Shown: one piece after another, positions 13,210 through 22,150 of the stretch
How positions within the stretch are numbered: the first letter of the stretch is position 1
How the letters are laid out: each line of letters starts with the position of its first letter
From: Thermomonas sp.
Lineage (GTDB): Bacteria > Pseudomonadota > Gammaproteobacteria > Xanthomonadales > Xanthomonadaceae
Assembly: GCA_020692565.1 (NCBI GenBank)
Contig: JAIMKJ010000031.1
Coordinates: 1 to 43,211 of the forward strand
DNA length: 43,211 bases
Reading direction: 5' to 3'
The notes under the pieces: model-generated
Database searches by the model: none
What the model saw: the letters and a program-made list of their open reading frames with translations, nothing else
Told to the model about the DNA's origin: nothing
Program-made: the position numbers and the translations under genes

Positions 13210-13303
13210 TGTAGGATGGGCCCCTGGCCCACCATTGCGAGACATCAGGTCTCACAAGAGCTCGATGTCACGAGAAAAGCGGTGGGCCAGGGCCCACCCT
13301 ACA
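13210..13303. repeat. Palindromic repeat between atpD and atpC
   Basis: TGTAGGATGGGCCC (from 13210) pairs, with one mismatch, with GGGCCCACCCTACA (to 13303). It is two REP-like hairpins separated by about 50 nt of unique sequence and closely related to the elements at 8512-8600 and 10172-10255. Confidence 0.85.
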
Positions 13304-13319
13304 GGAACCCGGAATACCT

Positions 13320-13742
13320 ATGGCCACCATCCGTTGCGACATCGTCAGCGCCGAAGCCGAGATCTTCCATGGCGAAGCCACGCTCGTCGTCGCCACCGGC
13401 GAACAGGGCGAACTCGGCATCGCGCCGCGCCACGCGCCGCTGATCACCCGCCTGAAGCCGGGCAAGGTCGTCGTGACCCAGGCCAACGGCGAGGTGCTCG
13501 ATTTCGCGATCTCCGGCGGCATTCTTGAAGTACAACCGCAGGTCGTGACCGTGCTGGCCGACACGGTGGTACGCGCGCAGGATATCGACGAGGCCGCGGT
13601 TCGCGCGGCGATGGAAGAAGCGGAGCGCGCGCTGGCGCACAAGGATCCGAAGATGAGCGCCGAAGAAGCGCAGAGCCAGCTGGCGATGAGTCTCGCCCAG
13701 TTGAGCGCGCTGGAGCGTTTGCGCAAGAACCTCAAGCACTGA
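13320..13742 (+). CDS. atpC: ATP synthase F1 subunit epsilon
   Basis: The 140-aa rotor subunit and intrinsic ATPase inhibitor. It starts [41 protein letters not shown], the conserved beta-sandwich. It ends in a two-helix hairpin rich in Ala/Glu ([18 protein letters not shown]...[16 protein letters not shown]) that can extend along gamma. It is the last gene of the operon and is followed by a strong terminator. Confidence 0.96.
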   Translation: MATIRCDIVSAEAEIFHGEATLVVATGEQGELGIAPRHAPLITRLKPGKVVVTQANGEVLDFAISGGILEVQPQVVTVLADTVVRAQDIDEAAVRAAMEEAERALAHKDPKMSAEEAQSQLAMSLAQLSALERLRKNLKH

Positions 13743-13766
13743 TTGCTTCGCGATCGTGCGCGATCG

Positions 13767-13797
13767 AAACGCCGGCGAAAGCCGGCGTTTTCGTTTG
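13767..13797 (+). terminator. Terminator of the atp operon
   Basis: AAACGCCGGC-GAAA-GCCGGCGTTT, a 10-bp stem with a GNRA loop followed by TCGTTT, 24 nt after the atpC stop. This is a standard intrinsic terminator. Confidence 0.9.
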
Positions 13798-13805
13798 CAG
13801 ACGTT

Positions 13806-13952
13806 TCTGTAGGAGGGGCTTCTCTGTAGGAGGGGCTTCTCTGTAGGAGGGGCTTCAGCCCCGAGCTTTTCAAATCACAGCCATCGGAGGTTTGAGCCCC
13901 GATACGGATCATGATTATTTCTGAAAACCTCGGGGCTGAAGCCCCTCCTGCA
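13806..13952. repeat. Repeat cluster with a tandem 17-bp array
   Basis: TCTGTAGGAGGGGCTTC occurs three times in direct tandem (13806-13856). The third copy completes the palindrome AGCCCCGAG. An inverted partner (CGGGGCTGAAGCCCCTCCTGCA) lies at 13931-13952. The cluster separates the atp terminator from the convergent GtrA-like gene; no gene is visible between 13743 and 13955. Confidence 0.85.
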
Positions 13953-13955
13953 ACA

Positions 13956-14339
13956 TCAGGCCTTGTAGACCCAATGCCGCGACAGCAGGAAACCGACCAC
14001 GCCGAGCATCAGTTCGACCGCCGGTTTCGCCAGCCACGCCCACTGAAGCCCGAACACGTCGTCGATATGCCCCATCGCCAGGGTGCTGACGGCAGTGGTG
14101 CAGAGCCACATCAGCACGAATCGTCGCAGCTGCGTGCCGCCGATACGGGTGTCGTTGCCGGCGAACGTGAACTTGCCATTGAGCCAGAAGCCGAGCATCG
14201 CGCCGCTGATGCGGCCGCAGATGTTCGCCGCTTCGATCAGCAGTCCGAAATGGCTGAGCAGTACCATCACGCCCCAGTCGAGCAGCCACTGCACGCCGCC
14301 GATCAGCAGGTAGTGGCGGCCCTGTCGATGCAGGCTCAT
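13956..14339 (-). CDS. GtrA-like membrane protein
   Basis: A 127-aa protein with four hydrophobic segments (YLLIGGVQWLLDWGVMVLLSHFG, ICGRISGAMLGFWLNGKFTF, FVLMWLCTTAVSTLAM, ELMLGVVGFLLSRHWVY). This topology, with the FxxNkxFTF-like turn (FWLNGKFTF) and a terminal RhWVYkA, matches the GtrA family. GtrA proteins are thought to help flip polyprenyl-linked sugars or act with membrane glycosyltransferases. The start overlaps the stop of the upstream glycosyltransferase-like gene as ATGA, so the two are translated together and probably work together. No GtrB-like polyprenyl-phosphate glycosyltransferase is present in the window. Confidence 0.8.
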   Translation of the reverse strand: MSLHRQGRHYLLIGGVQWLLDWGVMVLLSHFGLLIEAANICGRISGAMLGFWLNGKFTFAGNDTRIGGTQLRRFVLMWLCTTAVSTLAMGHIDDVFGLQWAWLAKPAVELMLGVVGFLLSRHWVYKA

Positions 14340-16369
14340 CGCGACACCCCGCCTGCCGGTGCTGCCGTCACGCGCCACAGTTCGATGCCGCCGGCTGTGT
14401 CGATGCGCACCGCACCGCGACGCGCGAGCCCCGCTTGCAGCGCGGGGTTCGCGATGTCCGCGTTCACCAGCGCCCAGCGGATGCGTTCGCGCGCAAGCAG
14501 CGCTGCCCAGCGCGCGCCGGAAACATCGTCGTTCGCGAGCCGTGCCGCTGCGGCCAATGAGGGGTCGTGCGGCGATACGGTGCGGCCACGGCCGCCGAGT
14601 TCTGCGACGAAACCGCGCATGGGATCGGCTGCCAGCACGATGTCCTCTTCGCTGTCCGGAATGCGCCTCGCAAGTAATCGCTCCGGCACATAAGCCGGCA
14701 GGATCGCTTCCGCATCGCCGCCGCTGCGGAGGGTGCGCTTCAATGCGGCGGAATGATGCAGCCAGCTCGCATTCGCCTGGAATGCGAGATTCAACAGGCA
14801 GACGCCGACCAGCAGCCGGAGCAGCAAGCGTTTTCCGAGTGCATCTTCTGCCCCGACGGGCAACAGTACCGCCAGCAGCGCGAGGCCTGGAAAAGCGTAG
14901 CGCGCGTACTGCATCGGTACCAGCGGCAGCAGCAGGCTTGCGGTGACCGCGAGCATCAGCGCGCGTCGCCCCGGTCGCAGCCATTGCAGCAGCCAGAGGC
15001 CAACCAGCGCGATCAGCACGAAACCGAATCCGCCATCCCAGCCTTCGACATAACGGTCGGTATCGAACGTGAGCCGCCACAGCAGATCGGGCGCGAATCC
15101 CGCGTGCCAGCGCGGATCGCTGAATTGTTCGGCGGGAAAATAAGGCGACTGGAACACCGGGTTGAACATCGGCAACACCGGATTGCCGGTGGCGATCCAC
15201 GACTGCACGTAACTCGACATCGCAAGCAGGGCGAACGCGATCGGCGCCAGCGGCAAACGACGCCACGGCCATTGCGAGCGATGCCGCCAGCCGGCGTAGA
15301 ACAGCAGCGGCAGTGCGGCGATGCCGTGCACGGGCTTCAACGCGAACAATCCCGCGAACAGCGCGATCCCGGCCCACAGGCGCCCGGGCGTCTCCGCCAC
15401 GATCACCGCGACCAGCGCAAGCGTCACCGCGGTGGCCGCAAGTTCGGTCTGCATGCCCGCGCCGATCCAGACCAGCGTCGGCAGGCTCGCGAACAGTGCG
15501 AGCGAGAGCCAGCGTTCGGTCCCGGTCGCGTGCAGGCTCGATACGATCGACCACGCCGCGCCCGTTGCCAAGGCCAACCACAGCGCGTTGAGCGCGCCGT
15601 GCGTTTCCTGCTTCGACAGGATGAAGACGATGCCGTGCAGGATGTCGCCGGCCCAGGGCGCGAACGACCACACCTGGAACTCCGGCGCGGGCAGGTAGCG
15701 GCCATGCAGCATCAGCTGCGTCGGCAGGCCGAGGTGATAGGTCAGGTCGTCCATCTGCATCGCCGGCAGCCAGCAGGCGGTCGAAGCCAACCCCAGCAGC
15801 ATGACCGCGAACGCGGCCGCATGCGGCGCGGAGGCCACGGCTTCGCGCCAGCCGTGCGTCGTCTCTCTGGCCATCTGCCGCAACGCTTTCCGCTGCAGGG
15901 CGATCATCGCGAACAGCAGCGCCAGCCATACCCACGCGTAGTGCAGCGGCAGGGTCACGACCCAGCCGGTAAGACCGGCGATGAGCATCAGGCCGACGAT
16001 CGCCGATATCGCAGCGCTTCCGGGCATCGCGGGCGAGGCCAGCCAGCGTCCGACGGCGAGCGCGGCCGATCCGAGCAGCGCGGCTGCCAGTAACGGCAGT
16101 GGACCCACGAACACCGCCAGTGCGAGCAGCCAGACCGCCGCCAGCGCCGACGCCCGCGACCAGCGCAGCCACCGCTGCAGCGGCCATGCCGCCGCCAGCG
16201 CGAACAACGCCAGCGCCAGTGACAGCGCGAAGCGCTCGGCGGGCAATTGCCGCCAGGTGTCGTGCACGAGCAGACCGGCCGCGGTCGCGACGACGCCGGC
16301 GCCCGCGGCCAGCAGCGGCCAGCGCGGTCGCGATGCGGGCGGTGCGGCAGGGGTCGCGTCTGCGGGCAT
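14336..16369 (-). CDS. Multi-spanning membrane glycosyltransferase-like protein
   Basis: A 677-aa integral membrane protein with about 12 predicted helices between residues 15 and 560, and a soluble C-terminal domain of about 130 residues. An early periplasmic-side loop has the acidic motif MDDLTYHLGLPTQLML (about residue 205), as in GT-C fold transferases of the PMT/ArnT and RgtA types that use polyprenyl-phosphate sugars. The pairing with a GtrA-like gene by a 4-nt overlap supports a role in modifying a cell-surface glycan. Donor, acceptor and exact family are not identifiable by eye. The start at 16369 is divergent from glmU, 95 nt away. Confidence 0.7.
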   Translation of the reverse strand: MPADATPAAPPASRPRWPLLAAGAGVVATAAGLLVHDTWRQLPAERFALSLALALFALAAAWPLQRWLRWSRASALAAVWLLALAVFVGPLPLLAAALLGSAALAVGRWLASPAMPGSAAISAIVGLMLIAGLTGWVVTLPLHYAWVWLALLFAMIALQRKALRQMARETTHGWREAVASAPHAAAFAVMLLGLASTACWLPAMQMDDLTYHLGLPTQLMLHGRYLPAPEFQVWSFAPWAGDILHGIVFILSKQETHGALNALWLALATGAAWSIVSSLHATGTERWLSLALFASLPTLVWIGAGMQTELAATAVTLALVAVIVAETPGRLWAGIALFAGLFALKPVHGIAALPLLFYAGWRHRSQWPWRRLPLAPIAFALLAMSSYVQSWIATGNPVLPMFNPVFQSPYFPAEQFSDPRWHAGFAPDLLWRLTFDTDRYVEGWDGGFGFVLIALVGLWLLQWLRPGRRALMLAVTASLLLPLVPMQYARYAFPGLALLAVLLPVGAEDALGKRLLLRLLVGVCLLNLAFQANASWLHHSAALKRTLRSGGDAEAILPAYVPERLLARRIPDSEEDIVLAADPMRGFVAELGGRGRTVSPHDPSLAAAARLANDDVSGARWAALLARERIRWALVNADIANPALQAGLARRGAVRIDTAGGIELWRVTAAPAGGVSR

Positions 16370-16464
16370 TCTGGCTCGGCGTTGGAATCGGCGGGCATCG
16401 TAGCAGCCGGTGTCGCTAAAATGCCGTGAACCACAACATGCCGAATTACGGCAGCGGAGTCCAC

Positions 16465-17850
16465 ATGAGCGTACCCCTGCACGTCGTCGTCCTCGCTGCT
16501 GGCGAAGGCAAGCGGATGAAATCCAGCCTGCCGAAAGTGCTGCAGAAGATCGCGGGCGTGCCGATGCTGGGCCACGTCATCGCCACCGCCCGGACATTGG
16601 GGCCGGCGGGCATCCATGTGGTCTATGGGCATGGCGGCGATCAGGTGCGCACCGCGTTCGCGGCGCAGTCCGATCTGCGTTGGGTGGAGCAGACCGAACG
16701 CAAGGGCACCGGCCACGCCGTCCAGCAGGCGATGGATGCCGGCGCGATGAGTACGATTTCCGACGATGCGCGCGTGCTCGTGCTGTACGGCGACGCGCCG
16801 CTCAATCGCAGCGAGACACTGCGAAGAATGCTGGAGATGCCCGCGCCGCTGGTCGGATTGACCACAGAGCTGGCCAATCCCTTCGGCTATGGCCGTGTGT
16901 TGCGCGACCCGCAGGGGCGGGTGGCGGCCATCGTCGAGGAAAAGGACGCCACCGACGAACAGCGGCGCATCCATCTGGTCTACACCGGCGTGATCGTCGC
17001 CGACGCGGCCGCGCTGCGGCGCTGGCTTGCGGGCCTGAAGAACGACAATGCCCAGGGCGAGTTCTATCTGACCGATGTATTCGCCGCCGCAGCGCACGAA
17101 TACACGCCCGCCGAGATCGTGATCGCCGAGGATCCGCAGGAAACCGAGGGCGCCAACGACGCATGGCAACTGGCGCAGCTCGAGCGGGCATTCCAGCTGC
17201 GTGCGGTCCGCAAGCTCTGCATCGACGGCGCGCGTTTCGCCGACGTGAACCGCGTCGACGTGCGCGGCGAAGTGATCGTCGGCCACGATGTCGAGATCGA
17301 TGCCAACGTGATTTTCGAAGGGCGCGTGGTGCTCGGCGACGGCGTGCGCATCGGTCCGTTCTGCCGATTGAAGGATGTGGAACTCGCGGCAGGCACCGAA
17401 GTGCGCGCGCATTGCGATCTGGACGGCGCGAAGACCGAAGGCGCCGCGCTGATCGGCCCGTTCGCGCGGCTGCGCCCGGGCACGGTGCTCGCGGACGGCG
17501 TGCATATCGGCAATTTCGTCGAGGCCAAGAACGCGAGCATCGGCGTCGGCAGCAAGGCCAATCACTTGACGTATCTCGGCGACGCGGCGATCGGCGCGGG
17601 CGTGAACATCGGCGCCGGCACCATCACCTGCAACTACGACGGCGCCAACAAGTCCACCACCACCATCGAGGACGGCGCCTTCATCGGTTCGAACGCGGCG
17701 CTGGTGGCGCCGGTGCGGATCGGCAAGGGCGCGACCATCGCCGCGGGTTCGGTGATCTCGAAGGAAGCGCCCGACCACAAGCTCACCGTGACGCGCGCGA
17801 AGCAGGTTACGGTCGACGGATGGAAACGGCCGGTGAAAAAACCGAAATAG
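16465..17850 (+). CDS. glmU: Bifunctional GlmU (GlcN-1-P acetyltransferase / GlcNAc-1-P uridyltransferase)
   Basis: Makes UDP-GlcNAc for peptidoglycan and LPS. The N-terminal Rossmann-like domain carries the nucleotide-binding motif [27 protein letters not shown] and LVLYGDAPL. From about residue 250 the protein is a left-handed beta helix of hexapeptide repeats with the acetyltransferase residues in [14 protein letters not shown] and [19 protein letters not shown]. The ATG at 16465 (461 aa) is chosen because CGGAG lies 5 nt upstream and it fits the family length. An in-frame GTG at 16426 would add 13 residues. It faces a 36-bp palindrome at its 3' end. Confidence 0.96.
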   Translation: MSVPLHVVVLAAGEGKRMKSSLPKVLQKIAGVPMLGHVIATARTLGPAGIHVVYGHGGDQVRTAFAAQSDLRWVEQTERKGTGHAVQQAMDAGAMSTISDDARVLVLYGDAPLNRSETLRRMLEMPAPLVGLTTELANPFGYGRVLRDPQGRVAAIVEEKDATDEQRRIHLVYTGVIVADAAALRRWLAGLKNDNAQGEFYLTDVFAAAAHEYTPAEIVIAEDPQETEGANDAWQLAQLERAFQLRAVRKLCIDGARFADVNRVDVRGEVIVGHDVEIDANVIFEGRVVLGDGVRIGPFCRLKDVELAAGTEVRAHCDLDGAKTEGAALIGPFARLRPGTVLADGVHIGNFVEAKNASIGVGSKANHLTYLGDAAIGAGVNIGAGTITCNYDGANKSTTTIEDGAFIGSNAALVAPVRIGKGATIAAGSVISKEAPDHKLTVTRAKQVTVDGWKRPVKKPK

Positions 17851-17854
17851 CCCG

Positions 17855-17940
17855 CTGTTGTAGGAGGGGCTTTAGCCCCGAGCGTTTGCCCCAATCTCGT
17901 CCGAGGCAAACGCTCGGGGCTAAAGCCCCTCCTACAACAG
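17855..17940. repeat. Perfect 36-bp palindrome between convergent genes
   Basis: Arms at 17855-17890 and 17905-17940 are exact reverse complements over 36 bp around a 14-nt loop. Each arm contains the TGTAGGAGGGGCTTTAGCCCC repeat unit. Sitting 4 nt after the glmU stop and 13 nt before the histidine-kinase stop on the other strand, it probably acts as a bidirectional transcription barrier. Confidence 0.9.
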
Positions 17941-17953
17941 CGTTGCCCGAACA

Positions 17954-19267
17954 TCAGCGCGCCGGCAGCGTCATGCTGACCCACAGCCCGCCGCCCTCGC
18001 GGTTCTGCAGCGCGACATGCCCGCCGTGGGCTTCGATGATATCGCGGGTCAACGCAAGGCCCAGGCCGGTGCCGTGGCGCTTGGTCGAATAGAACGGCAG
18101 CAGCGCCTGCGCCAGTACCGCCTCGCTCATGCCGGTGCCGCGGTCGAGGATGTCGATCCGCCACTGTTCCGGCAGCTTGCGCAGCTGCAGTTGCACATCG
18201 CCCGGCGCCGAACCCGATTCGTGCGCGTTCTTCACCAGATTCAACAGCGCCTGTTCCATCTGCGCTGCATCGAGATAGGCCACGCCGTCGTCGTGCTGTC
18301 CGCTCCAGGCGAATTCGACCTGACTGCGCAACTGGGCGAAGAAACGCCCCCATTCCACGGGTTCGAGCCGCGGTGCCGGCAGTTTGGCGAAGTGCGCGTA
18401 ATCGCGGATGAAACCTTCGAGATGACGTGCGCGCTCTTCGATGGTCGCCAGCGTCATCGGCAGGCGCTCCAGCTGCCCGCGTTTGAGCAGTTCCGCGCTG
18501 GAGTGCGCCAACGATGCGATCGGCGCCAGCGAATTATTGAGTTCATGGCTGATCACACGGATCACCTTCTTCCACGTCTGCACTTCCTGGCGCCGAAGCT
18601 CGGCGGTCAGCAGCCGCAGCAGCACCAGTTCGTGGCGGCGGCCGTTGAGCCGGAAGCCGCGGCGCGAGAGGTGGAAGATCTCCTCGTTGTCCTCGTCGCC
18701 GACCGCGAAAATGCCGTCGCCGCCGCGTTCGAACGCATCGCGCAACGCCTGCGGCACGCGTTCGAGGATCGTCTCGAAGCCCTGACCTTCCAGTCGACGT
18801 CCTTCGCCGAGCAGTTTGCGTGCGGCGAGATTGCCGAGCACGATCCGCTGCGAATCGTCGACCAGCACCATCGCCACCGGTGTGTTCTGGACCATGGTGT
18901 CGAGCAGGAGTTCGCGCTGCACCAGCGCCAGCCGCTGTTCGCGCAGCGCGTCCCCCAGTGCGTTGTGCGCGTTCACCAGTTCGATCAGATCGCTGTACTT
19001 GTCCCAGGTGATGCCGAAGCTGAAATCGCCGTCCCGGTAACTCGCGACGGTGCCCGCCAGGGCGCGGAACAATGCGCGCATCGGCGAGACCATATGCCAG
19101 ATCAGTGTGCCCAGCAGCGTGCCGATGACGACCGCAGGCAGCACGGCCGCAGCCCATTCCGGCAGCCAGCGCGTCAGCATGGCGGCCGACAGCGCAGCGA
19201 GGACCACGCACAGCGTACCCAGCACGATGAGTCGGATCGTCAGCGGTAGAAAACGGAGGACGTGCAT
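17954..19267 (-). CDS. NtrY-like sensor histidine kinase
   Basis: A 437-aa membrane histidine kinase. Two membrane helices (about residues 11-30 and 38-58) have almost no periplasmic loop between them, which suggests sensing within the membrane or by a partner rather than by an outside domain. A HAMP-like linker and a PAS-like domain (about 115-205, NTPVAMVLVDDSQRIVLGN) follow. The dimerisation helix has the phospho-acceptor His241 in VISHELNNSLAPI. The ATPase has NLVKNAHES (N box), DRGTGM (G1), PFYSTK (F box) and GTGLGLAL (G2). It starts 26 nt after the sigma-54 response-regulator gene and is surely its partner. Context suggests it senses a stress relieved by the adjacent ABC exporter. Confidence 0.92.
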   Translation of the reverse strand: MHVLRFLPLTIRLIVLGTLCVVLAALSAAMLTRWLPEWAAAVLPAVVIGTLLGTLIWHMVSPMRALFRALAGTVASYRDGDFSFGITWDKYSDLIELVNAHNALGDALREQRLALVQRELLLDTMVQNTPVAMVLVDDSQRIVLGNLAARKLLGEGRRLEGQGFETILERVPQALRDAFERGGDGIFAVGDEDNEEIFHLSRRGFRLNGRRHELVLLRLLTAELRRQEVQTWKKVIRVISHELNNSLAPIASLAHSSAELLKRGQLERLPMTLATIEERARHLEGFIRDYAHFAKLPAPRLEPVEWGRFFAQLRSQVEFAWSGQHDDGVAYLDAAQMEQALLNLVKNAHESGSAPGDVQLQLRKLPEQWRIDILDRGTGMSEAVLAQALLPFYSTKRHGTGLGLALTRDIIEAHGGHVALQNREGGGLWVSMTLPAR

Positions 19268-19293
19268 GTTCAGTCTGAGACTTCAGCTGGGCA

Positions 19294-20637
19294 TCAGCCG
19301 CGCGCGATGCCGAGGCGTTCGATCCGCCGATACAGCGCCTGCCGCGACATGCCCAGCTCGCTCGCGGCCTGCGCCAGCACGCCGCCGGCGCGCGCAAGCG
19401 CAGCCTCGATCGTTGTGCGGTCCGGTTCGCCGGGATCGCTGGACTGCACGGATTGCGGGATCGCGGCGGCAGGCAGGCCGAGATCGTCGACGCCGATGCG
19501 CGCGCCGAGCGACAGCAACGCCGCGCGCTGTACGGTGTTGCGCAACTCACGGACGTTGCCGGGCCAGCGATGCGCGAGAAGCGCATGTTCAGCGGCGCTG
19601 TCGAGCGATTTGTCCGCAGGCAGGAAATGTCGCGCCAACGGCAGGATGTCGTCGGGCCGCTGCGTCAGCGCCGGCAGTCGGACTTCGACCGCATTCAAAC
19701 GATAGAAGAGATCCTCGCGAAACTGGCCTGCGGCGATCAGCGCCGGCAGGTCGGCGTTGGTCGCGCTGATCACGCGGACTTTCACGGCGCGCTCGCGATT
19801 GCTGCCCAAACGCTGGAATTGCCCGGTCTCCAGCACGCGCAGCAGCTTCACTTGGCCAGCCAGCGGCAGGGTGCCGATTTCGTCGAGGAACAGGGTGCCG
19901 CCGTCGGCGGCTTCGAACTTGCCTTCCCGCGCGCGATTGGCGCCGGTGTACGCACCGGCCTCGGCGCCGAACAATTCGGCCTCGATCAGATCCGCCGGCA
20001 GCGCGCCGCAGTTCAGTGCGATGAACGGCCCGCCGCGCACCGATGAATTCGCATGCACGATCTCGGCGAGTTTTTCCTTGCCGCTGCCGTTGGGCCCGGT
20101 GATCAGCACCGGCAGGTCCGAGCGCGCCACCTGGCAGGCGAGGGCGAGGGTGGATTCGGTCAGCGGGTCGGCGTGCACGAAGCCGCGCAGCGTGTATTCG
20201 TCCAGCGCCGCGCGGCGGCGACGGTCGCCCGCGTTCCTGCGTGCGAGCTGCTGTCGGGTCTGCGACAGTTCCAGCAGGTTGTTGACCGTGACCATCAATT
20301 TGCGATCGTCCCACGGCTTGGCGAGGTAATCGGCGGCGCCGGCCTTGACCAGTTCAACCGCGGCTTCCAGATGCGTCCACGCGGTGAGCAGGATCACCGG
20401 CAGATCCGGATGGTGCGCGCGGATCTCCCGGAACAGCGCAACGCCTTCTTCACCCGAGGTGGTGTCCTCCTCGAAATTCATGTCCTGCATCACCAGATCC
20501 ACCGGCGACTGCGCCAGCGCGATCAGGCCTGCCTCCGGGCTGGCCGCGATGCGGGTGTCGATGTCGTGCAGCGAGAACAGCGTCTCCAGCGCGGTGGCGA
20601 CGGCGGGGTTGTCATCGATGACGAGAATCGTGGGCAT
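19294..20637 (-). CDS. Sigma-54-dependent response regulator
   Basis: A 447-aa NtrC-family activator. The receiver domain has acidic residues D8/D9, phospho-acceptor D52 (VMQDMN), T85 and K107. The AAA+ domain has a variant Walker A (GPNGSGKE instead of GESGTGKE) and the sigma-54 contact loop GAYTGA, a conservative form of GAFTGA. Walker B is GGTLFLDEIG, and the R-finger region is FREDLFYRLN. A Fis-type HTH (AASELGMSRQALYRRIERLG) ends the protein. The start at 20637 (MPTILVIDDN) fits the receiver fold. With the downstream kinase it forms a two-component system. A strong sigma-54 promoter in front of the HlyD gene (25987-26003) marks the export operon as its likely target. Confidence 0.93.
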   Translation of the reverse strand: MPTILVIDDNPAVATALETLFSLHDIDTRIAASPEAGLIALAQSPVDLVMQDMNFEEDTTSGEEGVALFREIRAHHPDLPVILLTAWTHLEAAVELVKAGAADYLAKPWDDRKLMVTVNNLLELSQTRQQLARRNAGDRRRRAALDEYTLRGFVHADPLTESTLALACQVARSDLPVLITGPNGSGKEKLAEIVHANSSVRGGPFIALNCGALPADLIEAELFGAEAGAYTGANRAREGKFEAADGGTLFLDEIGTLPLAGQVKLLRVLETGQFQRLGSNRERAVKVRVISATNADLPALIAAGQFREDLFYRLNAVEVRLPALTQRPDDILPLARHFLPADKSLDSAAEHALLAHRWPGNVRELRNTVQRAALLSLGARIGVDDLGLPAAAIPQSVQSSDPGEPDRTTIEAALARAGGVLAQAASELGMSRQALYRRIERLGIARG

Positions 20638-20665
20638 GTGCGAAGCGTAACTCAGTGGGATTGGA

Positions 20666-20682
20666 TTGCGGGAGGCATGCCT
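20666..20682 (-). promoter_or_regulatory. Weak candidate sigma-54 promoter of the regulator gene
   Basis: On the minus strand AGGCATG-N4-CCGCA places GG and GC twelve positions apart, about 30-45 nt before the regulator start. The -24 half fits the consensus; the -12 half (CCGCA for TTGCW) is poor. It would mean autoregulation, but chance is possible. Confidence 0.25.
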
Positions 20683-20712
20683 GAGGGGGCGTGCGGCGAA
20701 CAAGAAAAAAAT

Positions 20713-20821
20713 TGTCATCCCGAACATCCGCGAAGCGGATGGAGGGATCTGCTGCATGCTGTTTCATGGGCAGAGAGAGAAGCAGATCCCTCCGCGGGCT
20801 GCGCCCTCGTTCGGGATGACA
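20713..20821. repeat. GTCATCCCGAAC-type inverted repeat / terminator
   Basis: TGTCATCCCGAAC at the left and GTTCGGGATGACA at the right, with inner arms GAGGGATCTGCT and AGCAGATCCCTC, make a long imperfect hairpin. On the minus strand it is followed by a run of T residues (about 20711-20704), so it probably ends the permease transcript before the regulator gene. It belongs to a different repeat class from the TGTAGGAG elements. Confidence 0.8.
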
Positions 20822-20852
20822 GAAAAAATTCCGGCGTTTTTCGTCGAATCAC

Positions 20853-22064
20853 CTACACGCTGCGCGTCGCCACTGCCGGCGGCACCGCGGCTGCGCGCTT
20901 GGCCGGGCCGTAGACCGCGACCTGTCCGAGCAGCCACAGCGCGAGCGCGCCAACGGGCAGATACAGCGCCGGCAAACGCGGCAGTTCATAATGCGTCATC
21001 AGTAACTGGTTCAGGCCGAAGGCGCCGAGCATCCCCAGCACGATGCCGATCGTGGCGAGCAGGAAATTCTCGGTCTGGAAATAGCGCAGGATCTGGCCGC
21101 GGGTGGCGCCCAGCGCGCGGCGCACGCCGATCTGTTTGGTGCGCTGCTGCACCCAGAAACTGGCGAGGCCGACGATGCCCAGTGCGGTGACGATCATCAG
21201 CGCGACGCACACCGCGCCGAGCAGCCATGCCATCGCCTTGTCCTGCTGGTAATACTCGCCGATGACATCGGTGAACGTGCCCTGGTCCATGATGATCCGG
21301 CTGCGATTGACCCTCTCCAGCGTCGCTACGGCGGCTTTCAGCACTTCCTCGCGGCGTTCGGGGCTGGTGCGGATCGCGAAACGGCCGGAGGTCGGACGAA
21401 TCGGCAGCAGCATCGAGTTCTGCGCATTCACCGGGCCTTCGTTGTCGTTGGGGCGGATCAGGGTGTCGACCACGCCCACGATCTTGATCGGCTTGCTGCC
21501 CCAACTGTCGTGCAACAGCTTGCCGACCGCGTTTTCGCCGGGAAAGAGTTTTTCCGCCATGCCGCGGGTCACGATCGCCGCGGCGATCGCGGTGCCGTCG
21601 CCGATCCCGCTCATGTCGGTATATTCCTCCGGCAGGAAATCGCGCCCGGCCGACAGCTTCAGGCCGAAGGTCTCCACCAGTTGTTCGTCGCCCAGATACA
21701 CGCCCACGTTGAGGCTGGGAATCTGCTGGTCGGGCTTGATGCTGACCGATGAATTCCAGGACGAATTATCGAACGGCACATGGTTGGTCATGGTCGCGTA
21801 TTTGACGCCGGGGATCGCGCGCAGGGCGGCGAGATCGGTCTTCGCGGCGGCATCGGCGTTGTCGTTGGTGCCGATGCCCGCGACGTTGATGCGGACGATC
21901 TCGTCTTCGGCGAGGCCGGTGGCGCGATTCATCCGCTCCATGCGGGTGTCGATCAGGAACAACGCATTGCAGACGATCGCGCAGCTCAGCGCGATTTCGA
22001 CCACGATCAGCGCGGACGCGGTCTTGTGACGGCGCAGCGTGGAAAGGATGGGGCGGATATCCAT
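20853..22064 (-). CDS. ABC transporter permease (MacB/FtsX type), second copy
   Basis: A 403-aa permease. One N-terminal helix (TASALIVVEIALSCAIVCNALFLI) is followed by a periplasmic MacB-type domain (about residues 45-260, with RIMDQGTFTDVIGEYYQQDK near its end). Three C-terminal helices of the FtsX family contain the conserved RRALGATRGQILRYFQTENFLL turn. The ATG at 22064 follows GGAG by 6 nt; longer in-frame readings upstream overlap the first permease and are discarded. It pairs with the permease at 22151-23491 to make a heterodimer driven by the ATPase at 23502. A terminator-like hairpin separates the two permease genes, which could lower expression of this one. Confidence 0.9.
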   Translation of the reverse strand: MDIRPILSTLRRHKTASALIVVEIALSCAIVCNALFLIDTRMERMNRATGLAEDEIVRINVAGIGTNDNADAAAKTDLAALRAIPGVKYATMTNHVPFDNSSWNSSVSIKPDQQIPSLNVGVYLGDEQLVETFGLKLSAGRDFLPEEYTDMSGIGDGTAIAAAIVTRGMAEKLFPGENAVGKLLHDSWGSKPIKIVGVVDTLIRPNDNEGPVNAQNSMLLPIRPTSGRFAIRTSPERREEVLKAAVATLERVNRSRIIMDQGTFTDVIGEYYQQDKAMAWLLGAVCVALMIVTALGIVGLASFWVQQRTKQIGVRRALGATRGQILRYFQTENFLLATIGIVLGMLGAFGLNQLLMTHYELPRLPALYLPVGALALWLLGQVAVYGPAKRAAAVPPAVATRSV

Positions 22065-22089
22065 GATGGGCTCCGGAACGGCTGAATAT

Positions 22090-22136
22090 AAAAAGAAAGG
22101 GGTGATACGGAGAGAGAACGGGCGATCACCCCTTTC
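22090..22136 (-). terminator. Terminator-like hairpin between the two permease genes
   Basis: On the minus strand GAAAGGGGTGAT, an 18-nt loop, ATCACCCCTTTC and then TTTTTATATT. The perfect 12-bp stem plus T-tract has the form of an intrinsic terminator inside the operon, 14 nt past the first permease stop and 25 nt before the second start. Confidence 0.65.
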
Positions 22137-22150
22137 GCGAAAGACGATGA

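Noticed and set aside
13806..13952. Possible CRISPR-like array
   Set aside because: The 17-bp units are directly adjacent with no spacers and belong to a palindromic intergenic repeat family.
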